64,000 nt of DNA, taken from positions 35,747-99,746 of the forward strand of contig JAUJYZ010001567.1 in NCBI GenBank assembly GCA_033675265.1, given 5' to 3'. Below, in pieces: positions 56,002 to 64,000 of this stretch (positions are counted from its first letter, which is position 1; every line of letters starts with the position of its first letter). Origin of the DNA: Actinostola sp. cb2023 (taxonomy: Eukaryota > Cnidaria > Anthozoa > Actiniaria > Actinostolidae). The notes under the pieces were generated by a model that worked only from the letters and a program-made list of their open reading frames with translations, did no database searches and was not told the origin of the DNA. The position numbers were made by a program, and so were the translations under genes.

Positions 56002-56436
56002 TCATATTTGACACGACTGACACGTGTAACCTTTTATGAGACCAGCTAGAGGGCAAATGACGAGGACGGCAGGAACTTTTAAGTTTTCAGCACATGTACA
56101 GACAGCAGCATCCATCTTTTGTTTGGTCATGACGAACAACTGAAAAATTAAACTCTTTCCAAATCCCGTTGGCAAGATAGCTAAGACATCTATCCCCTGT
56201 AGTAGAGCACTAACTGCTTCTTCTTCTTCGGGTTTTAGATTAAATGTGGACCTATTGCTTTCTTGTAATTCTATAATAGCTTCTTTCATACTCTTATTGA
56301 CTAACTCTTGTACCGACGCCCCCCCATTTTTAATACCGCGAAAACTTGGTATGGTTGATTTCATATTTGACACGACTGACACGTGTAACCTTTCAGCCAA
56401 TGAGAAACGTTCCGTATATCGAAAACTCTCAAGCAT
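56002..56436 (-). pseudogene. RecQ-like helicase N-terminal exon, copy 2, with C-run expansion at its start
   Basis: The same exon as copy 1, repeated in tandem about 354 bp away. At 56320-56326 a run of seven C replaces the two C of the other copies, shifting the frame just after the usual start ATG. The open frame therefore extends into upstream sequence. Confidence 0.75.
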
Positions 56437-56566
56437 CCGTGCAGGCTCTCATTCCCCACTGTCCTCCCTCCTCCTCCCCCTCCCCCTCCTTCTCCCCTCC
56501 CCTCCCCCTTCCTCCCACAAAATTGGCCCCACATAAAGAGAGACTGAAAGCAGGCTATTACGATTA

Positions 56567-57792
56567 CTATAACTTCTTTCGACATCTGACTTTCAATATC
56601 GAGCGGAAGTGTTGAAACTCCATCTTGTAAAACCTTTCTCTTTGCATAAAAAACGAAAACCCTTGCCTAACTTGAGAATAAGTATAAACTCTGTTATTTA
56701 TACATCGAAAGCCACGATATACTCCCGAAGCACTTTTTCTACTGGTCAAAACTTTCAAAAACGTTTCCTTATTAATGTCATTGCATTTCTTTATAATACC
56801 TTTGCAGCTGTACTTATCCTTACGTCCAAAACAATAGTACGTTTTGCTGCATAAACTGATAAATCCATTCCCTTCAAACTCAACCTTAAACAACCCTGGC
56901 GTGCGTTTATCGTAAGCGCGGTTTTCTGGAGTATCATTTCGAGGAAGCCAGAGATGTTTTTCTTCTTGAAATTGTTCTCGAAGCTCGGGACGGATGACTT
57001 CTTCTAGACTTTCACCAGAAATACCAATATATGCCGAATCAGTGTCCATCTCTAAATACTGAAAGTCTGAGCGATCGACAAACTTATCAATAAAATCATA
57101 ATAGAATTCCAGCATCCTTAGTTTGGCGTACTGGTAAGAAAAAAAACCAACTTGGATAGGGAGATTTAAATTGATGCGCTTTTTCACTGAATTGCACTTC
57201 TCGATGCTTTAGTTGATTGGTGATTGTTTTGCCATAGCTCTGAGTTACCAACATACGGGAGAGAGAGAAAACATATCTATTAGTTGATGCAAGAATACAT
57301 GATTATAGTATGTTCAATACCAAAACTTACCAATTTCATTGTGTTGGCAATGGCTTTACTTGGATCAACGTCGCCAGCTCTATGTGCGTTGGATACAGCT
57401 ACACCAAACGAACTGAAGCATGGTTCAGGTGTAAACTCCACGACCTGGTATACTTGGGTGACTTCCAATCCATGTTCTAAATACCACTTGAGAAGCGGGG
57501 TGGCCAGTAGGATCTTTTCTCCATACATATTTCCAATCAAACTGCGGCTGGGTTGTTTCATCATATCGTTGTCTTCGGCAAACTGCTTCATATACTCCTC
57601 AATATCTTTGCGGCTTATCTCGATGTTTTTAAAGATCGGACACATTTCACTAAATTTCTCCTTCAACGATTCTGGCACTCTGACATCACACTCCACCACA
57701 CCAAAACAAACTCCCGTCTACAACAGCTTGCACAATCTGCTCTTTCGTAAGTCTCCAATTTTGATCCAAGGGGCGTCTGAAATCAGAGTTAA
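56567..57792 (-). pseudogene. Protein-primed B-family DNA polymerase, C-terminal exons, copy A
   Basis: Two minus-strand exon-like pieces. 57699-57280 has the polymerase palm region SLIGNMYGEKILLATPLLKW and HGLEVTQVYQVVEF. 57187-56567 has LRMLEFYYDFIDKF and YLEMDTDSAY, the Y-x-DTDS catalytic motif C of family B polymerases. The sequence resembles polymerases of Polinton/Maverick or adintovirus-like integrated elements. Compared with copy B, an extra A near 57702-57706 breaks the frame. The N-terminal half of the enzyme is absent here, so this copy is broken. Confidence 0.75.
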
Positions 57793-58381
57793 AAAAAAAA
57801 ATAAAACAATTGGGGGTTATCGCTGTTAAGAATTCCTAACAAATTTGGTCAAATCAAATATATGCAGTTCCTTTTATACCATTTGTATTCAATATGATGT
57901 AACCATTTTGTAGACTCCCTTGAGCAGCTTTTGATGAACTGATTACTTGTGATTGGTGTGAACGCGAGGGACTAAGATGTGAGGAACTAGTGCAAACACA
58001 AAACCACTACAACTTACAGTACTAACTAAACAGTACTACAGTATCTAGATGTTTTGTTTGCTAAATTTTGCTAAATTTTCTAATATTTATATAGGCAAGC
58101 AAGTAAATGTATATCTTGAGTATATACATGTACTACAAATATTAACACAGAGTGACAATGCAATTGGTAGACATTGATATCATAATAAATATATCCAATC
58201 AAATGATTTTCTTTGACTCAATGTGAATTGCCCTATTTCACTATTATGTCACATCAAAACAAAATTAATGCTATTAATCGTGGATAAAGAGTGGGATAGA
58301 TAATGGGTAAATGACTGTTGATTGAGGAGTACTTTTTTCAGTAACACTGAGTGAAATAGGTCAATTTTAAATATCACAATC

Positions 58382-59595
58382 TCAACTATCCTCATCCCCT
58401 GAATCAAAGTAGTCTTCATATGTGTGCACCTTGTTCATCATAAGACTAAGTGGATCAATATTATCAAGAAGGCACAAAGTGCTTTCAAAGTTTGTAATGT
58501 CTTCAAACAGTTCATCAAATACTTCAAGTATTTTCAGTGTTTGCTGTACAGAAAATACGGGACAAAAGTTCATGATATCTTCTATAGTAAATATAGTAGC
58601 ACTTCGCTCAACAATATCCTCAATCAATTCTGTTGAAAATCCATGAGATGCAGTCATGTCAAACAATAATCTCTTACCTCCTTCTGCAATTTGCAACTCT
58701 GTTAGTGCTGAGAACAGATCTTGTTTGTCTACCTCTGTCATAGGTCTTGAAAATGTGTGAGTAGATGATACATTTACATTAGAAGAGGTTTCCCCTTCAA
58801 ATGGCCGTTTTGCAGCAGTGCATTTGTCTCCTTGGCAATGGAAATCAATGTTACAGTTAGAACAGCAGTCATGACCTGGTTCAAGTGGTTTGACATTTGT
58901 ATCAAAAGGCTTGTAGCTGGCAACCCTGAAACACCCAGCAGCTTTTACAAATGACTTCACATCATCTTCACAATGGGTTAGCTGTTGTCCATGAACAATT
59001 TGGTGGTGGTCAACAAGGTTTCGAGCAGGTCCCCAATTAATGATGTAGCGAACATCAGGAAAATTAACACCCATGCTCAAAGCAGTAGTAGCCACAACTA
59101 TTCTTTTCTTGCCATCCCCTTTCAACTCTTCCATGATGCTGTTCTTGCGGCTTTCCCATGACAATGAATGAAAGATGACAACTATGCAGTCTTCTGGGCT
59201 TTTTGATGTAGTAGGCGAGAATGCTGCAGGTCCAAGATTCATCATCAATTCATCCCAAGAGCGATACAGTCTAAGCCAAGTGACCTTCCTTCTTTGACCT
59301 GGTCTTTTATGAGACCAGCTAGAGGGCAAATGACGAGGACGGCAGGAACTTTTAAGTTTTCAGCACATGTACAGACAGCAGCATCCATCTTTTGTTTGGT
59401 CATGACGAACAACTGAAAAATTAAACTCTTTCCAAATCCCGTTGGCAAGATAGCTAAGACATCTATCCCCTGTAGTAGAGCACTAACTGCTTCTTCTTGT
59501 TCGGGTTTTAGATTAAATGTGGACCTATTGCTTTCTTGTAATTCTATAATAGCTTCTTTCATACTCTTATTGACTAACTCTTGTACCGACGCCAT
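58382..59595 (-). pseudogene. RecQ-like helicase, N-terminal exon copy 3 joined to the C-terminal part
   Basis: 59595-59245 repeats the N-terminal exon but continues as LIKDQVKEGRSLGLDCIALG, the expected RecQ continuation. An overlapping frame, 59329-58382, carries RIVVATTALSMGVNFPDVRY (motif V) and a cysteine cluster (CCSNCNIDFHCQGDKC). The central DEAH box and motif III are missing between the two parts. Motif VI (expected Q-x-x-GRAGR) is replaced by IVHGQQLTH, which implies another deletion. It cannot encode an active helicase as it stands. Confidence 0.75.
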
Positions 59596-59628
59596 TTTTA
59601 ATACCGCGAAAACTTGGTATGGTTTATT

Positions 59629-59949
59629 TCATATTTGACACGACTGACACGTGTAACCTTTTATGAGACCAGCTAGAGGGCAAATGACGAGGACGGCAGG
59701 AACTTTTAAGTTTTCAGCACATGTACAGACAGCAGCATCCATCTTTTGTTTGGTCATGACGAACAACTGAAAAATTAAACTCTTTCCAAATCCCGTTGGC
59801 AAGATAGCTAAGACATCTATCCCCTGTAGTAGAGCACTAACTGCTTCTTCTTGTTCGGGTTTTAGATTAAATGTGGACCTATTGCTTTCTTGTAATTCTA
59901 TAATAGCTTCTTTCATACTCTTATTGACTAACTCTTGTACCGACGCCAT
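59629..59949 (-). pseudogene. RecQ-like helicase N-terminal exon, copy 4
   Basis: Near-identical to copy 1, with the same GYTCQSCQI read-through end. It lies 354 bp from copy 3, the same spacing as copies 1 and 2. Confidence 0.75.
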
Positions 59950-60188
59950 TTTTAATACCGCGAAAACTTGGTATGGTTGATTTCATATTTGACACGACTG
60001 ACACGTGTAACCTTTCAGCCAATGAGAAACGTTCCATATATCGAAAACTCTCAAGCATCCGTGCAGGCTCTCATTCCCCACTGTCCTCCCTCCTCCTCCC
60101 CCTCCCCCTCCTTCTCCCCTTCCCTCCCCCTTCCTCCCACAAAATTGGCCCCACATAAAGAGAGACTGAAAGCAGGCTATTACGATTA

Positions 60189-62311
60189 CTATAACTTCTT
60201 TCGACATCTGACTTTCAATATCGAGCGGAAGTGTTGAAACTCCATCTTGTAAAACCTTTCTCTTTGCATAAAAAACGAAAACCCTTGCCTAACTTGAGAA
60301 TAAGTATAAACTCTGTTATTTATACATCGAAAGCCACGATATACTCCCGAAGCACTTTTTCTACTGGTCAAAACTTTCAAAAACGTTTCCTTATTAATGT
60401 CATTGCATTTCTTTATAATACCTTTGCAGCTGTACTTATCCTTACGTCCAAAACAATAGTACGTTTTGCTGCATAAACTGATAAATCCATTCCCTTCAAA
60501 CTCAACCTTAAACAACCCTGGCGTGCGTTTATCGTAAGCGCGGTTTTCTGGAGTATCATTTCGAGGAAGCCAGAGATGTTTTTCTTCTTGAAATTGTTCT
60601 CGAAGCTCGGGACGGATGACTTCTTCTAGACTTTCACCAGAAATACCAATATATGCCGAATCAGTGTCCATCTCTAAATACTGAAAGTCTGAGCGATCGA
60701 CAAACTTATCAATAAAATCATAATAGAATTCCAGCATCCTTAGTTTGGCGTACTGGTAAGAAAAAAAACCAACTTGGATAGGGAGATTTAAATTGATGCG
60801 CTTTTTCACTGAATTGCACTTCTCGATGCTTTAGTTGATTGGTGATTGTTTTGCCATAGCTCTGAGTTACCAACCTACGGGAGAGAGAGAAAACATATCT
60901 ATTAGTTGATGCAAGAATACATGATTATAGTATGTTCAATACCAAAACTTACCAATTTCATTGTGTTGGCAATGGCTTTACTTGGATCAACGTCGCCAGC
61001 TCTATGTGCATTGGATACAGCTACACCAAACGAACTGAAGCATGGTTCAGGTGTAAATTCCACGACCTGGTATACTTGGGTGACTTCCAATCCATGTTCT
61101 AAATACCACTTGAGAAGCGGGGTGGCCAGTAGGATCTTTTCTCCATACATATTTCCAATCAAACTGCGGTGGGGTTGTTTCATCATATTGTCTTCGGCAA
61201 ACTGCTTCATATACTCCTCAATATCTTCGCGGCTTATCTCAATGTTTTTAAAGATCAGACACATTTCACTAAATTTCTCCTTCAACGATTCTGGCACTCT
61301 GATATCATACTCCACCACACCAAACAAACTCCCGTCTACAACAGCTTGCACAATCTGCTCTTTCGTAAGTCTTCAACATCGATCCAAGGAGTGTCTGAAA
61401 TCAGAGTTCAAGAATTGTTGAAGGAGAGGGTCAGTACGTTTCGTCTGTCGCCAACAGCATTCCCACATTTCCACCACATTAAACCCTTCGCTTTCGATGT
61501 ACTCGGTGTTGATCTTTGTTTCGGCTCTGAGATCACTCATGGTTTTCTTTCTGGTGTCGTTCGTAACTTTTCCTTGGTTCAACGAACAATCGTGATCATG
61601 TCAGTAACAACCTATAAGTAATGACAAAGAACACATACATAAGAAGACTGTATACCACAACAAGTCTGATACGGTGGAAAGTAATCCAATGAGTGAATGA
61701 GTATGGATGAGTGACTACATGAATGAATGAATACTGCATAAGAAAATATATATATTGACTTACCATGAAATTGAATTACAGTGCGGCTTTCACTGCGGAA
61801 TCCATCTACCGGCAAACGACGAGCTCCAATGAACTTTTCGCTGTTGTTGAGTTGGTGTCTTATGTGGATGTTTCTTTCCCATTCTACCCAGGCTAACCAT
61901 TCGTCCGCCATCCTTCTCGAGTTGTCATGTTTAAAATTGGTTTCGGCCCGGCGTCATGTGTAGGAACCTGTCGGCATATCTTGTGAAATAGCGTATCGAT
62001 ACAAAGCATTGGCGAATTATCTTGCACTCTTTGGGTACTTGACCTTTCGCTGACATCTCCACTTGTCCAGTTTTGAGATACCCACTTCTTGGTATCGCAG
62101 GAAGATCAATCAGTGAGGGCCCGCCTGTGTTGTTGTTTCTGAACAGATGGTAAAGATCTTTGTTTCTTTCGTTAAAGAGGTTAAAATAGGTCTTGTCATT
62201 CAACCCGTTGAACAAATACTTCATGGTCAACCCAGGGACAGAGACACCATCTTTGAACATATCAATCTTTCTCTCTTTCCAAAACACCAACATCTTTTCT
62301 ACAGCTTCCAC
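60189..62311 (-). pseudogene. Protein-primed B-family DNA polymerase, copy B, several exon-like pieces
   Basis: In order on the minus strand: 62311-61931 (VPGLTMKYLF, NNNTGGPSL, the start of the polymerase domain), 61911-about 61760 (EWLAWVEWERNIHIRHQLNN, RLPVDGF), 61582-61373 (YIESEGFNVVEMWECCW), 61351-60902 (NMYGEKILLATPLL, VTQVYQVVEF) and 60809-60189 (YLEMDTDSAY motif C, then GLFKVEFEGNGFISL). The order and motifs fit viral and linear-plasmid-type family B polymerases of Polinton or adintovirus-like elements. Some gaps have splice-like borders, others look like frame breaks. It is more complete than copy A, but I see no full open frame. No capsid or integrase gene is visible nearby. Confidence 0.75.
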
Positions 62312-63715
62312 GAAGAGTCATTTTCTGAAGTAAAACAACCCTGAAATGTTTCCAGATTCCCTTGGACGTGTGCCCTGTTTACAAGCGATGCGTATAGTCA
62401 TCTTAGTTCGAGTAAAATAACAGATGTCACAGAAAGGAAAAAAAAAAACCCGGCCGCACAAGCATAAACTGACTTGTACTGATATACCGTACACTTAAAC
62501 CTACTTTTACTGTGAAACGCGCCCGCCGTAAGATTTCTTTTGTAAACCAGGTTTTATGTCGCCTATCACTGTCTACTGACTAAACGAACAAACTGAAACT
62601 ACGTTGAATAGCATCGACATGGAGTAGGTCGAATAGGAGACAACGATGCATCGGGTCGTGCGCGCGTCCGTTGAGCACGTTTCACATTCCCTTCCATTCC
62701 CTTCCATCCCATTAATTACAATGGATTGAATTGATCACTGATTTCATGGTTAAGGACATTATGCTTGGGGAGAACGAAGAAGGTAGAAGGAAGACTAGAA
62801 TAACGATGCTAAACATGCTGTGCCGTAACCTGATTATCAGACGGCACGACATCGAACCGCCACGTCAGTGCCGTCATGCGTGCTTATCAGGCTTGCGTGA
62901 CTATAGCAGGATGTTTTTCACACATAAAAAATCGCGTTAAAAAATAAATTGATTGACTTTGTGAGAATTAGACAGGATTATAGTTGCCTGAAGCAGAAAG
63001 GTTTGTCATTACAATACGTTTTCTGCAGATAAACGACCACACTGATCACATTCAATTACAAATGTTTCCGGACTGCCTTGGATTTGTGCCCTGTTTTACA
63101 TGTATTTGATGCTGTAATCTAAACCATTGAAACTATATGTCGCAGATGGCGACTACTTCCCGGACGGCCGTTAATTCCGCGTAGCAAGACAGGAAGAATG
63201 TGCTGCTGAAACACAAGGGTGTTTTAAAACTTGCGACGCCACTGAGCATATGCGCAAGCACAATCGACGTTATTTCACTGTAAAAACGGGCCTTACTCAA
63301 GCACAAGGACCATGCGTATTTCCCATTTCTTATCAGTGCGACCGGGACCTTGACACAAGGTCTTGGATGTACTTGCGTCCGGCTGGCGCTATCGGACTGA
63401 GAAAACCACGATATCTGAAACTACGCCAACGACGCGCACGAGTTTACAAGTTTCATATCTCGTTCTCCCCTCGATCCCATCCACGCGACGAACTGTAACC
63501 CAAGGACCAGAGAGATTCCTTAGTAGAATCGTGAAAGCATGCCAGCGCTCGGCGGTGATCGGTCTAACTTGTTAACAAGGTTTTGAAAACACTTTAATCG
63601 GATTACTTTTGATGAGTCACTTGTTTTGGTTTGCTCGATCGGTGGGGGCGTGCAGAGTAACGTGGATGACGAAAGGTAAAGAATACCAAGGCATATACAA
63701 GAATGATTGTCTGCC
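62312..63715. other. No recognisable gene
   Basis: Only short unsupported frames occur. A Lys/Arg-rich frame at 63250-63498 has no family signature I recognise. Confidence 0.4.
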
Positions 63716-63719
63716 TGCC

Positions 63720-63910
63720 TTCGTTCTGTTTGCCTGTCTGTCCACTGACTGACTGACTGATCGATTGACTGAGTGACTGACTGGTTACTGACTGACTGAC
63801 TGACTGACTGACTGACTGATCGATTGACTGAGTGAGTGAGTGACTGACTGACTGACTGACTGGTCACTGACTGACTGACTGAGTGACTGACTGACTGACT
63901 GACTGACTAA
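63720..63910. repeat. (CTGA)n microsatellite
   Basis: Tandem gactgact units with occasional gatcgattg and ggtcactg breaks. Confidence 0.9.
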
Positions 63911-64000
63911 CCGATGGGCGGACGAACGAGTGGCCAAGCTACATGTAGGTACTAAACACAGAGGGGAAGCTCCTATGACGTACCAACGTCTCGGAGCTTT

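Larger units (their letters stand above)
55677..61410. repeat. Tandem duplication: 55677-57792 repeated at about 59305-61410
   Basis: Corresponding points are offset by 3622-3627 bp and the two copies are nearly identical. Homology starts at cttttatgagaccagctag in both and ends after gtctgaaatcagagtt. The sequence between (57793-59304) holds the RecQ C-terminal part and occurs once. The duplication is either recent or an assembly artefact. Confidence 0.85.

Noticed and set aside
56361..56585. Gly/Arg-rich minus-strand frame and its duplicate at 59983
   Set aside because: It is a pyrimidine-rich spacer translated on the other strand, lying between the polymerase and helicase pieces.
63250..63575. 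Arg-rich plus-strand frames
   Set aside because: They have no recognisable domain, their start context is ordinary, and two frames overlap with equal weakness.

Overview
This is AT-rich, intron-containing animal DNA crowded with inverted-repeat DNA transposons. The most likely source is a cnidarian, probably an anthozoan (coral or sea anemone). The case rests on a multi-exon eukaryotic RNA-dependent RNA polymerase (RdRP) gene, several piggyBac, Tc1/IS630 and Mutator-like transposases, and a B-family DNA polymerase plus RecQ-type helicase element of a kind common in cnidarian genomes. A lancelet is a less likely alternative. The species call is inference.

The centrepiece is one + strand gene at 9759-26591. 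I resolve ten coding exons with GT/AG borders in agreeing phases, for about 2730 residues. In order it encodes a zinc-binding beta-tent-like N-terminus (two CxxC pairs), a Dicer/RIG-I-type DExD/H helicase (PTGSGKT, DEAH, TAS, QSRGRA), an acidic linker, a complete QDE-1/RDR-type RdRP core with the DLDGD catalytic motif, a Cid1/TUTase-type nucleotidyltransferase (GS...DVD plus a third Asp) with a PAP-associated segment, a KH-like segment, and an unassigned basic C-terminal region. In fission yeast the RNA-directed RNA polymerase complex is assembled from three separate proteins: Rdp1 (RdRP), Hrr1 (helicase) and Cid12 (nucleotidyltransferase). Here the same three activities lie in one predicted polypeptide, which makes it the strongest candidate for an undescribed system. 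Two single-base offsets in short homopolymers (near 11422 and 21860) interrupt the frame. They are assembly errors or signs of recent inactivation.

The gene's introns are packed with fold-back elements, including an almost perfect 179-bp hairpin, and with simple repeats (TTCC, ACAG, poly-C, a 21-bp minisatellite).

Outside the gene I find no convincing host gene. 1-9700 holds two elements with clear target-site duplications, then a large TTGATTGA/CCTG satellite block. 26600-36100 is a series of MITE-like fold-backs, one of them carrying an 81-bp tandem repeat. 36101-44401 holds four TA-flanked elements of one Tc1/mariner-like family whose termini share a core but whose subterminal regions each carry a different palindromic motif. 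One of these is nested in another, and two abut at a single TA. 44650-50880 holds two piggyBac transposase genes. One is interrupted by a 2.68-kb TA-flanked element that carries its own Tc1/IS630-like transposase and a PB1/zinc-knuckle reading frame. 51000-55350 has fragments of a helicase/Rep-like protein, a Mutator-like transposase, a Tc1 transposase with a matching terminal repeat, and a C2H2 finger fragment. 55560-62311 is a partly duplicated protein-primed B-family polymerase plus RecQ-like helicase region, with the helicase N-terminal exon tandemly amplified. 62312 to the end has no recognisable gene.
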